From Ascochyta rabiei (lineage: Eukaryota > Ascomycota > Dothideomycetes > Pleosporales > Didymellaceae), in contig NC_082407.1 in the NCBI RefSeq assembly GCF_004011695.2, positions 2,480,001-2,544,000 of the forward strand: a DNA stretch of 64,000 nucleotides. The letters are read 5' to 3'. A program made the position numbers and the translations under genes. Shown piece by piece: positions 44,201 through 54,100 of this stretch. Numbering within the stretch: position 1 is the first letter of the stretch; the number at the start of each line of letters is the position of its first letter. The notes beneath the pieces were generated by a model. That model had not been told where the DNA came from and ran no database searches. It saw only the letters and a list, made by a program, of their open reading frames with translations.

Positions 44201-45866
44201 GAATAGTCCCCTTTAACCTAGAACAGGTTATAATAGGTCTTGATGTCCGCCTACGTACCCTACCGCTACCTACTGTAGAAGATAAGCCCTAGCAGTCCTA
44301 AACCCCAAGCACTACCCTGCAATTAGGGTCGCAATTAACGCTGGTTTAAGAGAGGATTCAAAGGCATGCAAGCAGCTTACTAACTTTAATAGTTAAGGCC
44401 TTTAAAAAGCTTACTAAAGGCGCAGCTATAGTAGCGCACAAACCAGTGTTAGCTTAAAGGGAGATTACTAGGCTTTAAGCAGCAAATAAGGCTGCTATGC
44501 GACGTAAATTGCATAAAAGAAAGCAGTTGCAGCAGGAGGGAGTCCTAACAGCTAAGGAAGGCCTTTAATTAACTACTCTAACTAAGTTTAGGGCGTGTAG
44601 TAATGGTAAGAAGGTAAGGAAGTAAGTATGTGTTAAAGGAGGTAAGGTAACCTAAAGACGCTGTAAAAAGTGCTATAATATAGGGCATAACTCGCGTACG
44701 TGTAAAAAGCCTAAAGAAGGTGTTACTAAATAATATTATATACTGTACTACTATAAACAATGCTAATGTAGGCTAATACAAGCCATAATAGGGTAGAATG
44801 TTAGTGTAGTCTTAGTAGAGTGGCCGACTCGCCTATGTGGCTAACTTACCCGTTAAATACGTTATACATCTCTAGGGGGGCAAAAGAAGGTAGTTCTTAC
44901 TCTAATGTAAGAACTAGTTAGCGTGCACTTAGAGAGTTCTTTACAATAGTAGGTTGCTTCTTCTTTGTAACTGTTTGCTAGTCTGTGTTCTTAGGGAGGT
45001 TAGCTAAAGCTGCAGATGCGTATAAAGTAGGCTAAGTAGAAGGTTAAATAGTAGGAGTCTTAGTAGCTAAGGTAGGTTTCTAAAGGAGTTTTGCTCTTGT
45101 TTTAATTAATTTAGACACTGTTTTAAGGTTAGATACTTAGAAGGCTAGGATAGAGAGGCCTTGTTTGTTTATCCTGTTGTTTTCTGTATAGTCTTAAAAG
45201 ATTTCTAGAAGGTCTAAGAGGTTTAATTGTTCCTTGTTTAAGGTAGCTAGGGAAGAAGCCTAGATAACTATTATCCTAGCACTAGATAGAGCTTCTTTTA
45301 CTGTTTTAGTAATAGAAGCTTAGTTTATAGGCCTAGTAGCTATGTTAAATTAGAAAGGGGGAAGCCTAGGTGCTGTTAGAGTAGCAGGTCTACTAGCTAG
45401 TTGTTTAGAGGGAGCAGAGGGTAGAGGTAACATTGTAGTCCTGTTAAATATACTAGGTTAGTGTATTCCTAGAGTAGATTGTAGGTGTAGTGTAGACGAC
45501 GAGGGTATAGATAGAGGTCTTAGGATTAGTGTAGGCTAGTACATCTCTCCTATAGGGGTTAGGGAGCTAGGGGGGCTTATTTCCATTGTTCCTGTGTTTA
45601 GAGAGTGATCTCTATTAGGTGGTGGTTCTAGTTCTATAGTCCTGGGTCCTGGTCCTAGGTAGGGGTTTCCTTCTCTTTTTTAAGATAAAATAACTAAGAA
45701 ATATCTAGAAGAGAGCTTGTTTTTGCACAGAAAGAGGTACCTAGTCTCTATCCGCTTTTTAGAGCTGAAAAACAAGGAAAAGGCAGTCTTAGCTTTACTA
45801 TTCTTGCCTTTGTTCTATTCTTACTGGCCTAACTAGTAGACCTCTAGGAGTAGAAAGAAGGGGTTA
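38205..45866 (-). mobile_element. Tad1-like non-LTR retrotransposon (LINE), RIP-damaged
   Basis: Read on minus, the element runs right to left. An ORF1-like region (about 44870-45850 plus 42400-42990) precedes an APE endonuclease around 41560-42300 (motif GDFNTYHP near 41850). The reverse transcriptase spans about 39700-41100 (GSPVLPILFLIYIRPLF, catalytic YADD changed to YLDN near 40195). RNase H is at about 38880-39300 (YTDAS, GNKKADLLAKEA), and a C-terminal CxC...HLLLSC-type region near 38550 precedes a 3' UTR ending in an AAATCAAATCAAATA tail at about 38205. Stops at former CAG/CAA/TGG codons are dense. The element is split by the pogo-type element at 42998-44865, and its 5' end abuts the gypsy LTR at 45867. 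Without the insertion it is about 5.8 kb. Confidence 0.88.
42998..44865 (+). mobile_element. RIP-damaged pogo/Fot1-type transposon inserted in the LINE
   Basis: Inverted repeats of about 60 bp (AACGTATTTAAT..GGTAAGTTAGC ... GGCGAGTCGGCCACTC) at 42998-43073 and 44793-44865 define a 1.87-kb element. Plus-strand translation with stops shows the helix-turn-helix N-terminus (LDAQGFAP*LAAVANIANSL), the first DDE strand (NYNKTGFIIG-like), SKNRWTTNKLSLD*LKHF, the LLLINSYKSHNS block, ITLCMPLHLSYLLQLLDVGYF, and a C-terminal knuckle CKKCYNIGHNSRTCKK. It is the same superfamily as 30965-32812, but the ends differ in sequence, so it is a different family. LINE sequence resumes on both sides, so it inserted after the LINE. 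Confidence 0.9.
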
Positions 45867-46021
45867 TATTATAGACTGGCCTTAGGGTAGGATATAATAA
45901 GGGTTGATATGGTATTATATCTCTTAAGGAGGTAACACGTTGCATGTCCTTCTAATATGTCTGTGGGGCACATAACCGCCCTGTCTTACTTAAGGCTTAG
46001 ACAAGGTCTAAGCCTATAACA
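45867..46021 (-). repeat. 3' LTR of the gypsy element (155 bp)
   Basis: It begins T(G/A)TTATAGAC and ends CCTATAACA, inverted ends typical of an LTR. Its first ~95 bp match 63904-64000 with C/T and G/A differences only. It is followed on its right by the polypurine-tract complement. Confidence 0.85.
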
Positions 46022-47439
46022 TACCTCCTTTCCCTATCTCTCCCTAGCTAAATGTATTTTATAGGGTCTTTTCTGTGTTTTGTGTAGATTAGAGGGACGC
46101 TAGTAGTAGGTAAACCCTAGAGCTAGTTGTGGTTGCGTAAGGGCCTGCCTCTTAGTAGGTTAGCTGCTAGTCTAGTCTGTAGTTTACCTGGGGTAGTCCC
46201 TACACGCACCTAGGTTGTTTTTGTTTTATCTAGTGTACCTGCCTAAGTTAGACACTATACTACTCTACGCTTCTACCTAACCTACCTATAATATACTTAC
46301 CTAACTTTTTATATACACTCTTACCCTACCTACTATATCTATTATTACCTCTATTTATAGCTATTAGGCTACTAGTTAAAGAGCTAGTAGTCCCCTTAGA
46401 GGGGGTAGTTGTAGTCTGCTATAGTCTCTCCCCTCTACCTATAACATACCCTTAGTATTTCTTATCTATAGTTTCTAATCTAGTTATAGGGCCTAACTAT
46501 ATATATAGAAAGCTTACTACTGTTATATAGGTAACTATAAAGTTAAGGGTAACTTAGATAATAAGGACTTAGTCTCTATCTCTGCTAGCGCTATTCTATA
46601 CTGCCCCTGCTACCTTCTTACTATTCTTACTAGTTAGTCTTATAAGTGCCTATATCTATTATAGGTCTATTTACTTACTAATTTCTTCTACAGCTAACTA
46701 TATTCTAGGCGCTAGTAAGACCTATTATACCTGTACTAAGCGTAAGCGCGTTTATGTTTATAATAATAACCTCTTTACTATAAACGCTAAGCTCTACTAT
46801 ACCTAGTGTAATTTTAAGCAGTATATTAACATACATGTTCCTATTCTAGCCCCTTATTCCTAACTAATAGTAGCTAAGATGTTAGTATGCGCTAGTAACG
46901 CCTATGTTAAAACACCTAGCACCTAGGGTGTAGGTAGTAACAAGGCTAACTAGGGGCTTTAGCCTGTTTTCTACTGTAAGTTACCCCCTTATTACTGCTG
47001 TAGGTTGTCCTTTCTAATATAATATTTTTATTAGGTGCCTACTATAAGCACTAGTAGGTGTATAAGGCTGTGCTTAACCTAGCCCTAGCTAACCCTACGC
47101 TAGCAAAGCGGTTAACCTCTGCTTACGCTGCCTGTTCCCCTACTAAGCCTAGTACCTAGGTTGCTCTGCCTACTACGCTGTTGTCTAGGCGTTATAGCAG
47201 TAACTAACTAGACGCCTACCTCTAATAGTTTATAGCTGCTATAGGGTTAGCCTTCTAGTCCTAGACTAAGCGCATAAACTATATAGAGGTAGTCTAGGCC
47301 TATACTACTATAAGAATTTCTGTCTATATTAGGTACGCAGCTAACTAGATCTAAAGGATGCTATTAACTAAGTTAAGCGCCTGCTTACTACGCCCTACTG
47401 CTGCCTAGAGTACGCCCCAGCATCCTGCTTATTCTACTA

Positions 47440-47680
47440 CTACTGCTCTAACTCCTCTAATAAGCGCTGCTTATCTGTCTACTAGCTCTGCTTGCTACCC
47501 TGCTATTGCTGCTCTCCCTCCCCTACAGAGTTGCCTACGCCCCTGTGCTAGCGCTGCTCTCCCTTCCTTATAAGGTCCCCTACGCCCCCTTACTATTACT
47601 GCTTCCTCTTCCCTATAGAGCTGCGTGCGCCTACCTACTATTACTACTTACCTTCCCCTATAGAGCTATGCACGCCTAAC
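47440..47680. repeat. Degenerate ~50-60 bp tandem repeat within the gypsy 3' region
   Basis: About four diverged units each contain CTCCCTCCCCTACAGAG-like and TACGCCCC(C/T)-like blocks (near 47510-47560, 47565-47585, 47605-47640 and 47650-47680). Read on plus they suggest a repeated LPYRA(A)YAP peptide with stops. Their origin is unclear. Confidence 0.6.
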
Positions 47681-49874
47681 TATAACTTTAAGGAAATATT
47701 ATAGTTAACGCGTAGCAGTACTATTAAGGCAGATATAGAGGGTAGTAATAATAACTATAAGGTTAACTGCTGCTGCTGCAACATATAGAACTAGGCCCTA
47801 GACACAGCTACTACTACCTGTTGTTCCCTATTTATAAACAATAATATCTTTTTTAAGTCTTAAGGCTTACTGCTAGTTACTAGGTGGTGTGTAAGTAAGG
47901 TAGTAGTGTGCTGTTGCTATAAGGTCCCTAAGCTCTTCTATGCTAGGCCTTATACCCTATGTAGTATCTTCTAATAGGACCCTATAAGGGTTATTATAAA
48001 TAATAAAAGTTTCTCCTTTTCTAGATCTACTTCTTATGTGCTGTGTGTATTACTGCAAAGGCCTTCTAGGCCTTTGTATTCTGTAACGCTTCTAGTAGTT
48101 CCTATGTTAGCTTTGTGTATCCCTTCTATTTAACTAGAACCTGTAACTTATTCTACCTGCAAGCCCTCTTTTCTTTTAAGATAGACTCTACCTCCTATTT
48201 AGCTAGGGTTAGGTTATTCTCCTCTAGGATAACTAGTAGGCCTGGTCTACTTTCCTATAGGCGCTGTGTTAGTAACAGGTTAGAAGCTGTACGTTCTAGT
48301 AGGTCTACATACACTGTCTTGTAGAAGTTACCTAGTAAATCTAGGGTAACTGTTAGAGGGGTAGGAACTGCGACTACTATGTACTAGGCTTGTAACTAGT
48401 CTAGCTTCTAGCTTAGCCTGTTAATTTTTACATTGCAGAGGGAAAACTACACCCTATCTCCTATATAGTACTACTCTATAGGCCTACAGCTATAGTCTGT
48501 TATATTCTAGGTATGTTATTACACCTATGCTATAGCTGCCTAGGTAAGCTCTATGCCTTACTAGAGGTAGTCTAGAAAATAGACTGCCTGTCCCTGTAGT
48601 GTGTTCTAGCTAATAGTTAGTAGTACTGTTATCTGTAGGAGGTCTATATTATAACTGTAGAGGAGTAGGTTAGAACTAACCCTAGTAACTAAAGATTTGT
48701 AATTGTTAAGTGCTAGTTAGTAGGCTAGAAGATAGTTAGGCTAGTTATCCTGTTTAAAGTTAACTATAACCTGTAGGACTACCTACACCTCTTAGTTAGT
48801 ACACTCTATCCCTCTGTCTGTCTAGGGGTAGTAGGCTGTAAAAAGGAGCTAGTCTACCCCTATAAGGCTACACAACGTTGTCTAAAAACGTCCTAGCTAG
48901 TCTAAGCTGCAGTCTGTAATAATAGCGCTTAGAAAGCCCTAGAACTGCCACTATATGTTATAGAAGACCTTAGCGTAATATTCTGCTGTTATAGAAGTTA
49001 TTACTTTAAGCTGTACATACTTAGAGAGGTAATCTGTAATAACTAGGAGATAGCGCAGTACGTCCTTATTAGCCTAAGGGAGGTTAACTATAAAGTCTAT
49101 TAAAATCTAGAACTAAAAAAAGTTAGTAATAGGCAATAGCTAGAGTAAGCCCTGCTGTTAGCGCTGCAACACATACGCGCTAAAACAGTAGTAGTTAAAG
49201 ATATAACACTAAACGTCCTATAACATCCCCTTCTCGTAGAAGTTGCGTCTAACAATATAGAACGTGGCGTTAGCCCCTAGATAGCCTATTAGGTTAGATT
49301 TGTGTGCCCTTTAGATTATTATAGTTATAAGTAGCTTCTAACACAGAACCTATATAATCCTACGCTACAGCAGCGTGCTATAAGCACTAAGCGTGCAATC
49401 TACAATTTACTAAGTAGTCTTAGCCTTAGGAGGGAACTAGTAGGCCCTCTTATAGATGGCGGACAGGCACACTATATACCCTGCATTCTACTAAACACCT
49501 TTATCCTACAGTAATTACATATATGTGTTAATAAAAAGTAGGGGCGTACTAGGGTCTAGTGTACTAATTGCTAATACTAAAACTAGGGTTATTATCCTAT
49601 AGACCCCCCCTAACTTCCTATTATAGTCCTGTTCCTAGCAGCTTAGCACATCTAGTTAGGCTGCCAGGCGCCCTAGGCGGAAGCGAAGGTAGAAATGGAA
49701 CTTTAATAGCTCTTCTGCCTATTAGTGCTGCCTCTTACTTAACCTGCGTGCTGTAGTAAAGTACTAGAGGTTCTTATAGTTAGTTAGGATAGTAAACAGC
49801 CTAGCAACAGACCCTAATTTAGCCGCCTAGACCCCTAGGCACTTTATAACAGCAGTTAACTCCTTATTATAGAT

Positions 49875-50070
49875 TACGCTGGCAAAAGGGTAGGGGGTAC
49901 CCTGGGGTTGGGTAGGGGTTGGGTACGGTCCGCACGGACTAGGGGTAGGGGTAGGGTAGGGGTAGGGTCCACATGGGGTAGGGGTAGGGTAGGGTCTGCA
50001 CGGACGTTAGGTAGAGGTAGGGTAGGGGAGTTGTTAACGTGCACCCCCATATATAGTAACGTACGCCCCC
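49875..50070. repeat. Left terminal region of the MULE-type element, telomere-like G-rich tracts
   Basis: The terminal TACGCTGGCAAAAGGG is followed by GGGTAGGGG/GGGTTGGGTA runs broken by TGCACGGAC and CCACATGGG words, then the subterminal GGGAGTTGTTAACGTGCACC (50026 onward) that recurs inverted at the right end. The G runs could form quadruplexes on the plus strand. Confidence 0.8.
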
Positions 50071-51189
50071 ATAAGCCTATGTAGGCTAGATTCGGCTGCA
50101 AGGCAGCCAGGGACCCTGGCACATCTGTATTGTATAGTATTGCCACCAAGCCCAGACGCGCACGCGTCGTTGTTTACCTGCCAATCGCGATCCTAGTCAT
50201 CCTTAATGCATGTTGGTGTAGGTAAGTCGATTTTTAACGCCAATTTTGATAACTATCTATCTGCCTGTTAGGTTGATTTGACAATTATCTATCTACTGCC
50301 CGTTGTATAGATTTGACTACCCTACCCAGCTATAGCTCTGCGCTGGCACTGCAATCTTATATATAAACAGGTTAAAGTGATCTCCCCAACAAAGCCCCTG
50401 TAAGCCCTGAAATAAGTGCCAGATAGCTGATAAAACTCGCCGCTACCTGCCTATCTGCTTAAGACAAATTAATCAGCCCTGTAGCGGGCGCAGCAGACGT
50501 GTAAAGTTGTCGTTTTCTGGCCGTGCACCCTCTAGCGTCAACTCTCAGCTATACTGACGTCCTACACCGCCCGTAGCGGCCCTATATTGTTCCAGTAATC
50601 TGCTCCTGTAAACTCCTGTAAAAAGCTTTACCGGTCCTGTACAGGCTCGCTACAGGTTCGTATGGCCCGTCCACGGCGTGTTCTAGCCCCCCCCCTCCAG
50701 TCTTTTCCCTAGCCGTCAGCCAGCCATCATCCCAAGTATTTTGCAGCAGCTGTAGGACCTATCTCCCATCTGCTAACTTCCGCCGCAACCGGATAGGGGG
50801 CGTCTACCAGCCATGTAGCAACTGCAGTGCCGTAACTACTACCTCCCCCTCTCTCTGATTACGCTTACAGTCAGTAGACGTCCCGTGCAGGCCGCCGGCG
50901 ACGCCGTCTCTCTACACCTCCACGTCCATCAAGCCCCCAGAGGGACCGCCTAACTGCCTCCCAGCCAGCGCCCAGTGCTAGCGCCCCTGAACAGGCCTCA
51001 CGCCGTGAGGGCAGTGCCAGTAATACTCCTAATAACCCGGCTGCTGCTGCTCTAGCTGCTGCCCCTAGCTCCCAGTATAGTGATAACCCGTTTGACGACC
51101 TGCCCGAGACAGTCCTTGTAGGGCTCCAACAGGACACCACCCCGCTCCTGCGACGTCGTCCTGATGGTGTATACTACGATATTGGCAGC
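50071..51189. promoter_or_regulatory. Upstream region of the Helitron helicase gene
   Basis: No independent gene is recognised. The helicase frame stays open upstream of its first ATG to a TAG at about 50876. That part encodes Pro/Ser/Arg-rich sequence (RRRLSTPPRPSSPQRDR) without an ATG and begins right after a CAGTCAGTAG acceptor-like site. An upstream coding exon, perhaps the ATG at 50662 (MARPRRVLAP), is therefore likely. A C9 run lies at about 50689. Confidence 0.5.
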
Positions 51190-54100
51190 ATGCAGGTGCC
51201 CTGTTCAGCCTGCGGCGCCTTACACTGGATAGATGAGCGGAAGAGCACTACCTCTGTAACAGACCCGCGATTTACTCTCTGCTGCCTGGACGGCGAGGTC
51301 GACCTGCCAGCCCTCACACCGCTGCCGTCGTACCTGTATCAGCTACTCAACACGAATACTCTAGCAGCGCGGCACTTCCGTAAGGAGCTACGGGCCTACA
51401 ACGCTGCCTTTGCGTTTACCTCGGTAGACTGTACACCTACCAGCCGTGGGGCGCAGGGCCCTGGCGTGCAGGTGTTTCAGATCCACGGGGCCCTATACCA
51501 CCGCAGCGGCCCTGTAGAGGTTCTTAAGGGAAGCCTGCCGCAGTACGCTCAGCTATACTTTTACGACCCACAGTACGCTGCCAACGCCCGCCACCAGCGG
51601 AACAGCCACTTACAGCTCCAGATTCTCCAAGATCTAACGGCAATGCTATATGAGATCAATAACCCATATATATCTATATACCGCACAGCCCAGGATCGGC
51701 TCAACAGTAGCGCTGCAGACGCCCGCGTCATACTAACCAGCAGGCTTACACTAGCCCTAGAGACTGGGCAGGACCGCCGCAGGGAGAACGTACCTACTAG
51801 CGATGAGCTAGGCCTAGTGATACCTGACGCAGCAGGTGCAGAGACGTCCCGTCCCATCGTCCTAGCGGCCCGTAACTCCAGCGCCCTGTTTACTATCAGC
51901 GCCGCCCACCCATCTTACATGCCGCTACACTACGCACTGATGTTTCCCCACGGGGATTCTGGGTGGCGGCCGGGGCTAACGCTCCGTAACCAGGACGGAT
52001 CCCGTCTGCAGACGTCGCTGACCCAGCAAACCTACTATCGATACTATCTACACCCCCGCCCTGGGCAGACTACAAATCCGTTCCGCTTCTACAGGCTGTT
52101 TCAGCAGTACGTTGTGGATATCTGGGCTATCTGCGACCAGGCCCGGCTGGCCTGGATCCGAGCAAACCAGGCACAGCTGCGGGCAGACCTGTATAGCGGT
52201 GTTGCTGATGCCGTTATGGGCAACAACGACGCCCAGGCAGGCCCTGTTGGACGCCGCGTTGTCCTGCCGTCGTCCTATCTAGGCAGCTCACGATTTGTCA
52301 GCCAGTGCTATCAGGACTCTATGGCTATCGTCCGTCGATATGGCCGCCCTACCCTGTTTATCACTTTTACAGCTAGCCCATACTGGCCAGAGGTTGCCCG
52401 TGAGCTCCGCCCTGGGGAGACAGGCCTGAATCGGCCTGATCTAATCTGCCGGGCCTTCCATCTGAAGGTGCAGAAGCTAGTAGCCGATGTGAAGAGCAAC
52501 CTGTTCGGCACCCATCTGGGCCACGTGTACACGATTGAGTACCAGAAACGGGGCCTGCCCCATATACACCTGCTGCTGTTCCTGACCCTACACAACCGCG
52601 AGGCGTTCACAGATCCTGTAACAATTGATAGCACTATCCGGGCTGAGATCCCTTCCCCTGTGGATGACCCAGACGGCCTGCTTACAGAGGTTGTACGGAC
52701 CTTCATGCTTCACGGGCCATGTGGGGAGCACAATCTGCAGGCCCCGTGTATGGTGCCTCAGCGCGACAGCGCCCCGCCGCGGTGCTCTAAGAACTTTCCC
52801 AAGCGTTACTGCCCATCTACAGTGGTCCATGAGGACGGGTACCCTGAGTATCAGCGCCGGGATGATGGCCGCACGCTTGCTGTACGGTGTAAGGGCCGTA
52901 TTGTACACCTTGATAACAGCTGGGTTGTCCCGTATAACCCTGGTCTGCTCCGTAAGTACTGGGCCCATATCAATGTAGAGGTTTGCGGCACTATCCACGC
53001 TATCAAATACGTCCACAAGTACATCTACAAGGGCACTGACAGGGCAGTACTAAACGTCTCAGAAGCAGATGAGGTTAAGCAGCATCTAAACGGGCGATAT
53101 ATCAGTCCATCTGAGGCTGTTTGGCGGCTGTTTGAGTACCCAGTACACATGGAGCGGCCCACTGTAGTGCCCCTAGCGGTCCACCTACCGAATGAGCAGA
53201 TAGTTACGTTCCCTGCTAACGCTACCACTGCAGAGTTATCAGCCCGCCTGGAGCGATCTGTAACTACGCTTACGGCGTTCTTCCAGCGCAACGCTGACCA
53301 TGAGTATGGCCGTGAGGTCCTATATCAGGACTATCCATCCCAGTTTGTTTGGCACCTCCCGTCACGGACCTGGCACGTGCGTCAGCGCGGCACTGCGATT
53401 GGCCGCATGTACTTTTGCAGCCCGCTACAGGGTGAACGGTTCTATCTACGGCTTCTCTTGACTACCGTACGGGGTCCACAGTCCTACGCGGACCTGCGTA
53501 CCTTTAGCGGCACAGAGTATCCTACTTTCCAGGCCGCCGCAGCTGCCCGCGGGTTACTGCTACACGATGGAGACTGGGTAGCCTGCTTCCAGGACGCCGT
53601 TACGTTTGCCACAGGCCAGGCGTTACGGTACTTCTTCGTTGCTGCTCTCTTAAATGGGCCTGTTACAGATCCAGCTGCTATCTGGGCAGCCTTCCAGGCG
53701 GATTTGTGTGACGACTTACCTGAGGCTGCTGCTGCCCTGCTAGTATCCGCAGATCCAGACGCGTACCTTGACTACGGCCTGTATCTGATAGAAGGGCTGC
53801 TGGCAGAGTCTGGCAAACGTCTTACGGATTTCTCACTCCCTGCGTGCCAGTTCAACTGGGGAGTACGGCTGCAGAATCAGCTTCTTGCCGCTGAGCTGGC
53901 CTACGATACAGACGGGCAGGACACTGCCTTCTGGGACACTGTTACAGGGCTGAATATGGACCAGCGCGCCGTATTTGATGCCGTTACTGCCGCTATTGAG
54001 GCTGACCACAGCACTGCCCACTTCTTCGTACAGGGCCCAGCAGGCACAGGCAAGACGTTCCTCTGGCGCTGTATATGTGCCTACTATCGCTCTACAGGCC

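Noticed and set aside
49890..50035. True telomere or internal TTAGGG array
   Set aside because: The units are GGGTAG/GGGGTAG rather than TTAGGG, and they lie inside a transposon end with target duplication.
49874..50149. Minus-strand PLPLPNVRADPTLPLP-type frame
   Set aside because: Translation of the C-rich strand of the terminal telomere-like tracts.
50871..51140. Minus-strand 89-residue frame near the helicase start
   Set aside because: Antisense of the N-terminal extension of the helicase frame; no motif.
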